Positions 1 to 7,499 of a DNA stretch of 64,000 nt are shown one piece after another. Source of the stretch: an uncultured Oscillospiraceae bacterium. Lineage in GTDB: Bacteria > Bacillota > Clostridia > Oscillospirales > Oscillospiraceae. Numbering within the stretch: the stretch's first letter is position 1; each line of letters begins with the position of its first letter. The notes under the pieces were generated by a model. It had not been told where the DNA came from. It saw nothing but the letters and a program-made list of their open reading frames with translations, and did not search any database. Position numbers and translations under genes: made by a program. The DNA is taken from contig CALWYB010000003.1 in assembly GCA_944385665.1 (NCBI GenBank), forward strand, positions 1 to 64,000, written 5' to 3'.

Positions 1-216
1 AAGGTGGAGTACCGTCTGGACAAGACCAACATCATCCACTGCCCCATCGGCAAGGTCTCCTTCGGCGCTGAGAAGCTGGCTGAGAACTTCAACGCCATCA
101 TGGGCGCCATCGTGAAGGCCAAGCCCGCCGCCGCCAAGGGCCAGTATATCAAGAGCTGCGTGGTGGCTTCCACCATGGGCCCCGGCGTCAAGGTCAACGG
201 CGCCAAGCTGGTGTAA
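1..216 (+). CDS. rplA: 50S ribosomal protein L1, C-terminal fragment
   Basis: This is the last 71 codons of ribosomal protein L1, a 23S rRNA-binding protein of the L1 stalk that also represses its own operon in many bacteria. The reading frame is open to the left edge, so the start lies outside the window. The visible tail, with the GKVSFG stretch and the closing TMGPGVKVN segment, is typical of the L1 C-terminus. The gene is followed by rplJ and rplL, the usual L11-L1-L10-L7/L12 order of bacteria. Confidence 0.95.
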   Translation, partial: KVEYRLDKTNIIHCPIGKVSFGAEKLAENFNAIMGAIVKAKPAAAKGQYIKSCVVASTMGPGVKVNGAKLV

Positions 217-236
217 TTTCTCAAAAATATCCTATT

Positions 237-281
237 TTCCCGCGGATTTTGCTTGACAAAATCCGCGGGAATGGATATAAT
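237..281 (+). promoter_or_regulatory. Consensus promoter for rplJL embedded in a perfect inverted repeat
   Basis: A perfect sigma-A promoter is present: TTGACA at 253-258, a 17-bp spacer and TATAAT at 276-281. The -35 box sits in the loop and right arm of a perfect 15-bp inverted repeat (arms 237-251 and 257-271, loop CTTGA). No U-tract follows the hairpin, so it is either a weak terminator for the rplA transcript or an operator on the rplJ promoter. Confidence 0.8.
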
Positions 282-295
282 AACTTTCGCGTTCA

Positions 296-420
296 AAGAC
301 AGCAGGCTGCGCAAGCACAAGTCCTGCCGAGAGTGCAGTGAGAATTTATTGTTGTTTGATTCACGCTGTGTCCGTCTTTGTGCGCGGAAACAGCGTTTTA
401 TTATTTCTCTGGAGGTGAAT
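296..420 (+). ncRNA. Ribosomal protein L10 leader
   Basis: The untranslated leader of rplJ carries the AAGTCCTGCCGAG segment near 318-332, characteristic of L10 leaders. In that class the L10(L12)4 complex binds the mRNA and represses rplJL. The leader begins just after the promoter at 253-281 and ends at the rplJ ribosome binding site GGAGGTG (411-417). Confidence 0.75.
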
Positions 421-425
421 CCCAA

Positions 426-971
426 ATGCCTAACGCAAAGGTCCTGGAATCCAAGAAGGCCATCGTGGCCGAGATGACGGAGAAGCTGCAGAATGCTGCC
501 TCCGGCGTACTGGTAGACTACAAGGGCATCACCGTGGCTGAGGATACCGCGCTTCGTACGGAGCTGCGTAAGAACGACGTGGAGTACGCCGTTGTCAAGA
601 ACACCCTCACCCGCTTTGCTGTGGAGGGTGCTGGTCTGAACGAGCTGAGTGACTGCCTCAACGGCACCACCTCTCTGGCCATCAGCCACAGCGATCCCAT
701 TGCTCCCATGCGTGTCATCAATAAGTTTGCCAAGCAGTTCAATGGTGCCAAGTTCACCATCAAGGCTGGCTTTATGGATGGCAAGGTTCTGCCCCTGGAC
801 GAGGTTCTGGCCATCGCTGAGCTGCCCGCCAAGGAAGTTCTGCAGGCTCAGGTCCTGGGCACCATGCTGGCTCCCATCACCAGCCTGGCTATCGTCCTGA
901 AGGCCATTGCCGAGGAGAAGGGCGGCTTCGTAGAGGCCGCTGCCGAGCCCGAGGCTGCCCCCGCCGAGTAA
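426..971 (+). CDS. rplJ: 50S ribosomal protein L10
   Basis: This is a 181-residue L10, the base of the L7/L12 stalk, with an N-terminal rRNA-binding domain and an alanine/glutamate-rich C-terminal helix that binds L7/L12 dimers. The ATG at 426 is chosen because GGAGGTG lies 8 bp upstream; an in-frame ATG at 378 has no Shine-Dalgarno and would extend into the leader. The VDYKGITVAEDTALR segment near residue 30 is typical of L10. It is co-transcribed with rplL, 57 bp downstream, from the promoter at 253-281. Confidence 0.97.
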   Translation: MPNAKVLESKKAIVAEMTEKLQNAASGVLVDYKGITVAEDTALRTELRKNDVEYAVVKNTLTRFAVEGAGLNELSDCLNGTTSLAISHSDPIAPMRVINKFAKQFNGAKFTIKAGFMDGKVLPLDEVLAIAELPAKEVLQAQVLGTMLAPITSLAIVLKAIAEEKGGFVEAAAEPEAAPAE

Positions 972-1028
972 TTGATCCCGGCACATCATATTTAAAGAAA
1001 TTATCATTCATTTAGGAGGTATTTTATC

Positions 1029-1406
1029 ATGGCTAGCGAGAAGATTACCGCTCTCATCGAGGAAGTTAAGGGCCTGACCGTTCTGGAGCTGTCCGAGCTG
1101 GTGCACGCTCTGGAGGAGGAGTTCGGCGTTTCCGCCGCTGCTATGGCTGCTCCCGCCGCTGGCGGCGCTGCTGCTCCCGCTGCGGAGGAGAAGACCGAGT
1201 TTGACGTTGTCCTGGCTGGCTTCGACGCCGCTGCCAAGATCAAGGTCATCAAGGCTGTCCGTGAGATCACCGGCCTGGGCCTGGCTGAGGCTAAGGGCAT
1301 GGTCGAGGGCGCTCCCAAGACCCTGAAGGAGGCCGTGTCCAAGGACGAGGCCGAGGAGCTGAAGAAGAAGCTGGAAGAGGCCGGCGCCAAGGTGGAGCTG
1401 AAGTAA
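1029..1406 (+). CDS. rplL: 50S ribosomal protein L7/L12
   Basis: This 125-residue protein matches L7/L12: an N-terminal dimerisation helix pair (about 1-35), an alanine-rich hinge (about 36-52) and the C-terminal factor-binding domain that recruits EF-G, EF-Tu and IF2 (about 55-125), with the [16 protein letters not shown] motif. Start ATG 1029 follows TAGGAGG. It is the last gene of the rplJL unit; a strong terminator follows 25 bp after the stop. Confidence 0.98.
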   Translation: MASEKITALIEEVKGLTVLELSELVHALEEEFGVSAAAMAAPAAGGAAAPAAEEKTEFDVVLAGFDAAAKIKVIKAVREITGLGLAEAKGMVEGAPKTLKEAVSKDEAEELKKKLEEAGAKVELK

Positions 1407-1430
1407 TTTCACTTCTCTTGCTTTTGTTTC

Positions 1431-1467
1431 AAACAGGTCTGAGACAATGTCTCAGACCTGTTTTTTT
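1431..1467 (+). terminator. Rho-independent terminator of rplJL
   Basis: Arms 1432-1445 and 1449-1462 pair perfectly over 14 bp around a 3-nt loop and run into a T7 tract at 1461-1467. Confidence 0.9.
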
Positions 1468-1485
1468 GTTCTCTGCTTTTCCCCG

Positions 1486-1514
1486 TTGCACAATTGATCC
1501 TTACGATCTATAAT
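1486..1514 (+). promoter_or_regulatory. Sigma-A promoter of the sugar-nucleotide pair
   Basis: TTGCAC at 1486-1491, a 17-bp spacer and TATAAT at 1509-1514 lie 57 bp ahead of the nucleotidyltransferase start. Confidence 0.75.
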
Positions 1515-1570
1515 GAGAAAAATGCAAGTTGCGCCGGAAACATCCGTAAAATAAGAAAGGAATGGATTTT

Positions 1571-2494
1571 ATGAAAAAACCAGTTCTTGTTGTCATGGCC
1601 GCCGGTATGGGCAGCCGCTACGGCGGGCTCAAGCAGGTGGACCCTGTGGGCAATCACAACCAGCTGATTATCGACTACTCCATCTACGACGCCCGCCGGG
1701 CCGGTTTTGAGACGGTGGTCTTTGTCATCAAGCACGAGATCGAAGACACCTTCAAGGCCGCCATCGGCGACCGTCTCAGCAAGGTCATCAACGTGAAGTA
1801 CGCCTACCAGCAGCTGGATGACCTGCCCGCAGGCTACTCCGTCCCAGAAGGCCGGGTCAAGCCCTGGGGCACTGCCCACGCCATTCTGGCCGCCCGCAAG
1901 GTGGTGGACGGCCCCTTCGCCGTGGTGAACTCCGACGACTACTACGGTCCGGAGGGATTTAAAAAGATTTACGACTACCTGGAGTCCCACCCCGACCAGC
2001 CCGGCTGCTATGAGTTTGCCATGGTGGGCTACCTGCTGGGCAACACGGTCACCGAAAACGGCCACGTGGCCCGTGGTGTGTGTGAGGAGGACAGCGAGAA
2101 CTACCTCACCCGGGTCACCGAGCGCACCCACATTGAGAAGGACGGGGCGGACGCCCGCTTTACGGAGGATGACGGCGCCACTTGGACCCACCTCAGCGGC
2201 AGCACCATCGTGTCCATGAACCTGTGGGGCTTCACGCAGAGTTTTATGAAAGAGGCCCAGGCCCGCTTCCCCGCCTTCCTGGACCAGGCTTTGAAAGAGA
2301 ACCCCCAGAAGGGGGAATACTTCCTGCCCAGCGTGGTCACCCAGCTGCTGGAGGAGAAGAAGGCCCGGGTCAAGGTGCTGCGCAGCGCCGACAAGTGGTA
2401 CGGCGTCACCTACCGGGAGGACAAGCCGGTGGTGGTCCAGGCCATTGCGGACATGACGGCCCGGGGACTCTACCCCGACAAGCTGTGGGACTGA
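1571..2494 (+). CDS. NTP_transferase-family sugar-1-phosphate nucleotidyltransferase
   Basis: This 307-residue protein has the nucleotidyltransferase signature AAGMGSRYGGLKQ at residues 10-22 (nucleotide binding) and an NSDD metal/sugar-phosphate motif at 120-123, so it should join an NTP to a sugar 1-phosphate. Start ATG 1571 is preferred over ATG 1562 because the AAGAAAGG ribosome binding site ends at 1560. The NahK-like kinase starts 3 bp after the stop, which suggests the kinase supplies the sugar 1-phosphate. UTP-hexosamine transfer is inferred from that pairing; the exact sugar is unknown. Confidence 0.85.
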   Translation: MKKPVLVVMAAGMGSRYGGLKQVDPVGNHNQLIIDYSIYDARRAGFETVVFVIKHEIEDTFKAAIGDRLSKVINVKYAYQQLDDLPAGYSVPEGRVKPWGTAHAILAARKVVDGPFAVVNSDDYYGPEGFKKIYDYLESHPDQPGCYEFAMVGYLLGNTVTENGHVARGVCEEDSENYLTRVTERTHIEKDGADARFTEDDGATWTHLSGSTIVSMNLWGFTQSFMKEAQARFPAFLDQALKENPQKGEYFLPSVVTQLLEEKKARVKVLRSADKWYGVTYREDKPVVVQAIADMTARGLYPDKLWD

Positions 2495-2497
2495 GCT

Positions 2498-3592
2498 ATG
2501 TCCCAGGCTGAACAGTTTTTATCCGACGCCCTGGACGCCTTTGACTTCGGCGGGCCGGTGCGGGAGACTGCCCGCTATGGCTGCGGCCATGTGAACGACA
2601 CCTTCTGTGTCCGCACCCCGTCCCGGCGGTTTATTCTCCAGCGGATCAGCGCCGCCGCCTTTCCCCGCCCAAATCAGGTGATGGCCAACATCGTGGCTGT
2701 CACCTCCTACCTGAGGGACCAAATCGCTGCCTCCGGCGGTGATCCCGCCAGGGAAACCCTGACTGTTTATCCGGCCCGGGACGGCGGCAGCTTCTATACG
2801 GACCGAGAGGGAGGCGCCTGGCGGGTATATCCCTTTGTGGAGGATACGGTCTGCCTCCAGTCCGCCGAGACCCCGGAACTCTTTGCCGCAGCCGCCCGGG
2901 CCTTTGGCCGCTTTCAGTCCATGCTGAAAGATTACCCCGCCCATACCCTGTATGAGACGGTCCCCCGCTTTCACGACACGGAGGACCGTCTGGCTAAGCT
3001 GAAGGCCGCCGCAGCCGCCGACGCCATGGGCCGGGTCTCCCAGGTCCGGGCTGAGCTGGATTTTGTGGCTACCCGGGAGGCGGACTGCTCGGTGGCGCTC
3101 CAGGCTCTGCGGGAGGGCAAGCTACCTCTGCGGGTGACCCACAACGACACCAAGCTCAACAACGTGCTTATGGATCCCAACACCGGGGAGGGGGTATGTG
3201 TCATCGATCTGGACACGGTGATGCCCGGTCTCTCCATTTACGACTTCGGTGACGCCATTCGCTTCGGCGCCAACCACTGTGCCGAGGATGAGCGGGACCT
3301 GTCCAACGTCCACTTCGACCTGTCCCTGTTTGAGGTATATACCCGGGGCTTTTTGGAGGGGACCGGCGGGGCTCTCACCCCGGCGGAGCTGGACTACCTG
3401 CCCTGGGGCGCCAAGCTGATGACTCTGGAGTGCGGCATCCGCTTTCTCACCGACTATCTGGAGGGGGACCACTATTTCCAGACCCAGCGGGAAGGGCAAA
3501 ACCTGGACCGCTGCCGTACCCAGTTCAAGCTGGTGGCCGATATGGAGGCCCAGTGGGAGGCTATGCAGGCTGTCGTGGACAAGCTCCGCTGA
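2498..3592 (+). CDS. Phosphotransferase-fold sugar kinase, NahK-like (N-acetylhexosamine 1-kinase family)
   Basis: This 364-residue protein has the aminoglycoside-phosphotransferase/choline-kinase fold: a Brenner-type catalytic motif THNDTKLNNVL (H215, D217) and the metal-binding IDLDTVMPG (D237, D239). This form, with N-terminal GCGHVNDTF and the C-terminal LECGIRFLTDYLEGDHYF, resembles the N-acetylhexosamine 1-kinases that use mucin or milk-oligosaccharide lacto-N-biose and GlcNAc/GalNAc. It is translationally coupled to the upstream nucleotidyltransferase, giving a kinase plus activation module. Substrate is inferred from family, not shown. Confidence 0.8.
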   Translation: MSQAEQFLSDALDAFDFGGPVRETARYGCGHVNDTFCVRTPSRRFILQRISAAAFPRPNQVMANIVAVTSYLRDQIAASGGDPARETLTVYPARDGGSFYTDREGGAWRVYPFVEDTVCLQSAETPELFAAAARAFGRFQSMLKDYPAHTLYETVPRFHDTEDRLAKLKAAAAADAMGRVSQVRAELDFVATREADCSVALQALREGKLPLRVTHNDTKLNNVLMDPNTGEGVCVIDLDTVMPGLSIYDFGDAIRFGANHCAEDERDLSNVHFDLSLFEVYTRGFLEGTGGALTPAELDYLPWGAKLMTLECGIRFLTDYLEGDHYFQTQREGQNLDRCRTQFKLVADMEAQWEAMQAVVDKLR

Positions 3593-3628
3593 GCCTGCTC
3601 CTTCTCTTCCTTGTTTGATCGTACATAG

Positions 3629-3668
3629 AAAACCCGGACGGTTCCAGGAAACCGTCCGGGTTTTCTTT
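3629..3668 (+). terminator. Terminator of the sugar-nucleotide pair
   Basis: A perfect 15-bp stem (3629-3643 with 3650-3664) and a short loop end in TTTTCTTT. The A-run on the left arm means it can also serve the convergent flavodoxin transcript. Confidence 0.85.
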
Positions 3669-3678
3669 ATGTATTGCA

Positions 3679-4110
3679 TCAATGGTTGGCAAAATCCCGT
3701 CCAAAGGCCCGGCACTGCTCCAGGCCGTCCTCATCTGGGGTCTCCTGAATCATCAGGCCCTGGTCCTGAAAGACATTGGCTCCCGCGTCCTGGGTGCGCT
3801 GCACCCAGTCCCGCATCCACTGCCCGTCACCCCAGCCGTAGGAGCCGAACAGAGCCACCGGGCGGCCGCCGAGGCGGCGCTCCAGGTCGGTAAAGAAGGG
3901 CTCAAAGTCGATCTCCTCCAGCACCTCGGCTCCCATGGCGGGGCAGCCCAGGGCCAGCTTCTCATATTCCGCAGCCTGATCTGCACGGACGCCGGGCAGG
4001 CTCAGCAGGTCGCACTCTGCGCCTGCCTCCCGGATGCCCTCCGCGATGGCGCCGGCCATCATCTCCGTGTTTCCGGTCTGGCTCCAATAGATCACAGCAA
4101 TCTTACTCAT
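3679..4110 (-). CDS. Flavodoxin
   Basis: A 143-residue short-chain flavodoxin, an FMN electron carrier that can replace ferredoxin when iron is scarce. The N-terminal phosphate-binding loop SQTGNTEMMA (about residues 10-19) and the later GSYGWGDG segment contact FMN. ATG at 4110 is chosen over an upstream TTG because AGGAGG lies 7 bp before it. It is 33 bp downstream of the DUF3793 gene on the same strand; both probably share the promoter at 4746-4774, flanked by palindromic operators. Confidence 0.95.
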   Translation of the reverse strand: MSKIAVIYWSQTGNTEMMAGAIAEGIREAGAECDLLSLPGVRADQAAEYEKLALGCPAMGAEVLEEIDFEPFFTDLERRLGGRPVALFGSYGWGDGQWMRDWVQRTQDAGANVFQDQGLMIQETPDEDGLEQCRAFGRDFANH

Positions 4111-4143
4111 GGTGAACCTCCTAAAAATTTCATCCATACTTGA

Positions 4144-4695
4144 CTATGCCACAGCAAACACTTCCAACAGGGTCTCCCCCTGCTCCACCCGCCGCACACA
4201 GGCGCGGCAGACCTGAGCGATGCGGGCAAACTGACGGGAGGCCTGTTCTACGTCGCCGTAGACCTTCCAGCAGCCACACATCTTGCAACCCTCTCCGCCG
4301 TAGCGGATAAAGCCCTCCACGTCTTCCGGCGGATAGCCCAGAAACAGCCCGATCTCATGAGGAAATCCCCCCTGCCCCGTCGCTCTCCGGCCCAGCCGCT
4401 CCAGTTTGGCCTCCAGCGGCTCATCCCGGCGGTAACCAAACGCCTCCAGCAACCTGGCCGCCTCCGGCTGGGCCAGACAATGCTCCAGCAGGGTGCGGCG
4501 GTAGACCAGCAGCAGGTGCCGCCCGGGGCAGGTGCACAAAATCTGGAAGTGCACATCCTTGGGTGCAAACGCCCGGCCATAGGTCTCCAGCTGCCGGGGC
4601 AGCTGGGGAAACCGGCTGCGCTGGCAGGAGACCAGATTGGCGGGCTTGATACCCGCCAGGGCCGGCGCGCAGTGGGCGGCAAGCAACAGATCCAA
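4144..4695 (-). CDS. DUF3793 family protein
   Basis: A 183-residue protein with the DUF3793 signature HCAPALAGIKPANL near the N-terminus and a C-terminal GCKMCGCWKVYGD cysteine cluster that could bind a metal. The family has no established biochemical role but often sits beside flavodoxin and iron-transport genes in gut Clostridia. The start is uncertain: TTG at 4695 is 15 bp from the GGAGG at 4711-4716, while an in-frame CTG at 4704 is at ideal spacing. The paired TTAGC/GCTAA palindromes upstream suggest metal-dependent control. Confidence 0.85.
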   Translation of the reverse strand: MDLLLAAHCAPALAGIKPANLVSCQRSRFPQLPRQLETYGRAFAPKDVHFQILCTCPGRHLLLVYRRTLLEHCLAQPEAARLLEAFGYRRDEPLEAKLERLGRRATGQGGFPHEIGLFLGYPPEDVEGFIRYGGEGCKMCGCWKVYGDVEQASRQFARIAQVCRACVRRVEQGETLLEVFAVA

Positions 4696-4722
4696 CGCGT
4701 ACAGGGGAATCCCTCCTTTTAG

Positions 4723-4774
4723 TTAGCCATAGCTAATCCTTTTATAAATTAGCATATGCTAACTTCTTTGTCAA
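4723..4774 (-). promoter_or_regulatory. Promoter with two TTAGC-N4-GCTAA operators upstream of DUF3793-flavodoxin
   Basis: On the minus strand a TTGACA -35 box (4769-4774) is followed after 17 bp by TAATTT (4746-4751). Two 14-bp inverted repeats, TTAGCATATGCTAA (4749-4762) and TTAGCCATAGCTAA (4723-4736), lie between -35 and -10 and just downstream, 26 bp centre to centre. This is the layout of repressor operators; DtxR/IdeR-type metal control is an inference. Confidence 0.7.
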
Positions 4775-4785
4775 GTATCTGTTTT

Positions 4786-4814
4786 GCCCGGCGGAGCATG
4801 CTGCTCCGCCGGGC
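4786..4814. other. GC-rich hairpin without U-tract
   Basis: A perfect 13-bp stem (4786-4798 with 4802-4814, loop TGC) lies just after the YtxH-like gene on the minus strand. No run of T follows on either strand, so it may stabilise the mRNA end or weakly terminate. Confidence 0.5.
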
Positions 4815-4821
4815 CCCTCGT

Positions 4822-4998
4822 TCACATCCCCATGGCATCGGTGAGGGTCTCCACCGCCTCGGTCACATTTTTGGCCGCCTTGTGGGCAATCCGCCGCATC
4901 TCCCGCCGGGAGGGCGCCATGGTCATCCCGAGCATGGCGCCTGCCGCCATTCCCATGGTCATACCCAGAAAAAACTTTCCTGTTCCGCATCCGTTCAC
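4822..4998 (-). CDS. Small YtxH-like membrane protein
   Basis: A 58-codon gene read from GTG at 4998, with GGAAG 10 bp upstream. The product begins with a short hydrophobic glycine/methionine/alanine-rich segment (about residues 9-28) followed by a basic, amphipathic tail (SRREMRRIAHKAAKNVTEAVETLTDAMGM). One membrane segment plus a charged helical tail resembles YtxH-family small proteins. It sits upstream of DUF3793 in the same direction, separated by a GC hairpin and the operator region. The role is unknown. Confidence 0.6.
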   Translation of the reverse strand: MNGCGTGKFFLGMTMGMAAGAMLGMTMAPSRREMRRIAHKAAKNVTEAVETLTDAMGM

Positions 4999-5079
4999 AG
5001 CCGTTTCACTTCCTTTCCCGCGCCAAATACATCGATCTAGTGCGCACTGTTATTCTTTCCGATTCCGGGGAAAAATGCG

Positions 5080-5108
5080 TTGCTAAATCCTGTGGATTCC
5101 GCTATAAT
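5080..5108 (+). promoter_or_regulatory. Sigma-A promoter of the pyrimidine operon
   Basis: TTGCTA at 5080-5085, a 17-bp spacer and TATAAT at 5103-5108. The roughly 80-nt leader before pyrC contains small stem-loops but no attenuator I can define. Confidence 0.75.
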
Positions 5109-5194
5109 TTAGTTTGAGTATGTGCGCATATTGGCGTGCAGCTTGCTAAGACTGCATTGGGGTTTTTGCCCTACCCATTGGAGGATTCTGCACT

Positions 5195-6475
5195 ATGAAA
5201 CTGCTGATCAAACATGGACGCGTGGTGGACCCGGTGAACAGCACCGTCTCCATGCAAGACCTGTATATCGAAAACGGGAAGGTCGTCCAGCTGGAGAAGG
5301 ACATCCGGCAGGAGGCGGACCAGGTCATCGACGCCACCGGCCTTGTGATCTGCCCGGGCCTGGTGGACATGCACGTACACCTGCGGGACCCGGGTCTCAC
5401 CTACAAAGAAGATATTTTTACCGGAACCGCCGCCGCTGCCCATGGCGGCGTCACTTCGGTGGCCTGTATGGCCAACACGGACCCGGTGGTGGACTCCCCG
5501 GAACAGATCCAATACATTAAGGACAAGGCCGCTCAGGCCAACGGAGTCCACGTCTACCCCATCGCCGCGGTGTCCATGGGCATGCGGGGGGAAGAGCCCT
5601 CCGACGCCGACGCACTGAAAAAGGCGGGCGCCATCGCCCTGTCCGACGACGGCTGCAACGTGGACAACGCCAACCTGATGCGGGACGTGATGATCCACGC
5701 CAAGCGTCTGGAGCTGCCGGTGCTGTGCCACTGCGAGGACACCACCATGGTGGAGGGCCGTGCAGTAAATGAAGGCAGCGTGTCCCGCCAGCTGTGGCTG
5801 GAGGGCCGCCCCGCCATCGCCGAGGAGATCATGGTCATGCGGGACGCCATGCTGGCCGAAGAGACCGGCGCCCACGTCCACATCTGCCACGTGTCCACCG
5901 CCAAGAGCGTGGACATCATCCGCCGGATGAAAAAGCGGGGCGTGGCCATCACCTGCGAGACCTGCCCCCAGTACTTTACCCTCACCGAGGATGAGATCCT
6001 TACCCAGGGCTCTATGGCCCGGGTCAACCCTCCCCTGCGTACCGCCAAGGACATCAAGGGGATCATTGCCGGTCTGAAGGACGGCACCATTGACGCCATC
6101 GCCACCGACCACGCCCCCCACTCCGCCGAGGAGAAGGCACGCACCCTCACCCGGGCGCCCAGCGGCATGATCGGTCTGGAGACCTCCCTGGCCGTCACCC
6201 TCACCGAGCTCTATCACACAGGCAAGATGAAGCTGCCGGAGATCATCAAGCGCATGACCTACACCCCCGCCTCTATTCTGCACCTGAGCTCCAAGGGCCG
6301 CCTGTCCCTGGGCAGCGACGCCGACATCACCATCTTCGACCCGGAGGAGGTCTGGACCATCGACCCGGAGCAGTTTGCCTCCAAGGCCCGGAACACCCCC
6401 TTTGCCGGGCGTCAGGTAAAGGGCAAGGTGAAATACACCATCGTAGGCGGGAACATCATTTATTCGGAAGATTGA
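5195..6475 (+). CDS. pyrC: Dihydroorotase
   Basis: A 426-residue dihydroorotase, the zinc amidohydrolase that closes carbamoyl-aspartate to dihydroorotate in de novo pyrimidine synthesis. The metal-binding motif DMHVHLRDPG is near residue 58; ICHVST and ATDHAPH supply later metal and catalytic residues. Length and motifs fit the class I bacterial form. TTGGAGG precedes ATG 5195. It leads an operon with pyrF, a zinc-ribbon gene, pyrK and pyrD; pyrB and pyrE are not in the window. Confidence 0.97.
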   Translation: MKLLIKHGRVVDPVNSTVSMQDLYIENGKVVQLEKDIRQEADQVIDATGLVICPGLVDMHVHLRDPGLTYKEDIFTGTAAAAHGGVTSVACMANTDPVVDSPEQIQYIKDKAAQANGVHVYPIAAVSMGMRGEEPSDADALKKAGAIALSDDGCNVDNANLMRDVMIHAKRLELPVLCHCEDTTMVEGRAVNEGSVSRQLWLEGRPAIAEEIMVMRDAMLAEETGAHVHICHVSTAKSVDIIRRMKKRGVAITCETCPQYFTLTEDEILTQGSMARVNPPLRTAKDIKGIIAGLKDGTIDAIATDHAPHSAEEKARTLTRAPSGMIGLETSLAVTLTELYHTGKMKLPEIIKRMTYTPASILHLSSKGRLSLGSDADITIFDPEEVWTIDPEQFASKARNTPFAGRQVKGKVKYTIVGGNIIYSED

Positions 6476-6522
6476 TTTTGAGAGGGTTCCCCTCCAACTT
6501 AACACAGAAGGGAAGATCGACC

Positions 6523-7449
6523 ATGTCTTTTGACGTGCTGCAAGAAAAAATCCGAGAGAAGAAAAACCCCACCGTGGCCGGGCTGGACGCCCGCATCGAG
6601 TATGTCCCCGAGTATATCCGCAAGGAGGCCTTTGCGAAGTACGGCGTGGGCCTGAAGGGGGCCGTGGAAGCCATCTGGCAGTTCAACGTGGGCCTTATCG
6701 ACGCCCTGTGCGACATTGTCCCCGCCGTCAAGCCCCAGAGCGCTTACTATGAGAACCTGGGCTGGCAGGGCATGGAGATGCTGGAGCGCACCATCCGCTA
6801 CGCCAAGGAGAAGGGCCTGTTCGTCATCGCCGACATCAAGCGGGGCGACATCGGCTCCACCGCCACCGCCTACGCGGAGGGCTGGCTCTCCGGCGCCCCC
6901 ATCGAGGGCCAGGTGTTCAAGTCCTTCGATGCCGACTGCGTCACCCTCAACGGCTACATGGGCTCCGACTCCATCAAGCCCTTCCTGGAGGCCGCCAAGG
7001 GGGAGGACAAGTGCGCCTTCGTGCTGGTCAAGACCTCCAACCCCGGCTCCGGTGAGCTTCAGGACGTGAAGGCCGCCGACGGCCGCACCATCTATGAGGT
7101 GATGGGCGAGCTCAACGAGCAGATCGCTGCCGGCACCGAGGGCAAGTACGGCTTCACCATGGCGGGCGCTGTCACCGGCGCCACCTATCCCCAGCAGATC
7201 CAGGATCTCCGGACCCGTCTGCCCCACACCTTTTTCCTGGTGCCCGGCTACGGCGCCCAGGGCGGTACCGCGGCCGACGTGAAGTACGCCTTCAACGAGA
7301 AGGGTCACGGGGCTATCGTCAACTCCTCCCGCGGCATCATGTGCGCCTGGAAGAAGACCGGCGGCGACGGCCACGACTTCCAGGAGGCGGCCCGGAACGC
7401 CGCCATCGCTATGCGGGACGACATTGCGCAGTTCGTAACCGTACTGTAA
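6523..7449 (+). CDS. pyrF: Orotidine 5'-phosphate decarboxylase, type 2
   Basis: A 308-residue OMP decarboxylase, the last step to UMP. The DIKRGDIGSTATAYA motif near residue 104 carries the catalytic Lys/Asp pair of the longer type 2 family; AGLDAR at the N-terminus contributes another substrate-binding Asp. ATG 6523 is preferred because AAGGGAAG sits 6-8 bp upstream; an in-frame ATG at 6472 overlaps pyrC and would add 17 unrelated residues. It follows pyrC by 47 bp. Confidence 0.96.
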   Translation: MSFDVLQEKIREKKNPTVAGLDARIEYVPEYIRKEAFAKYGVGLKGAVEAIWQFNVGLIDALCDIVPAVKPQSAYYENLGWQGMEMLERTIRYAKEKGLFVIADIKRGDIGSTATAYAEGWLSGAPIEGQVFKSFDADCVTLNGYMGSDSIKPFLEAAKGEDKCAFVLVKTSNPGSGELQDVKAADGRTIYEVMGELNEQIAAGTEGKYGFTMAGAVTGATYPQQIQDLRTRLPHTFFLVPGYGAQGGTAADVKYAFNEKGHGAIVNSSRGIMCAWKKTGGDGHDFQEAARNAAIAMRDDIAQFVTVL

Positions 7450-7499
7450 TCTTCCCAGTTCCCCATTCTATCCCATCAGACAGAACAGGAGGGATCCCT

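Noticed and set aside
4786..4814. Intrinsic terminator of the YtxH-like gene
   Set aside because: The stem is strong but no T-run follows on either strand, so termination is not supported.
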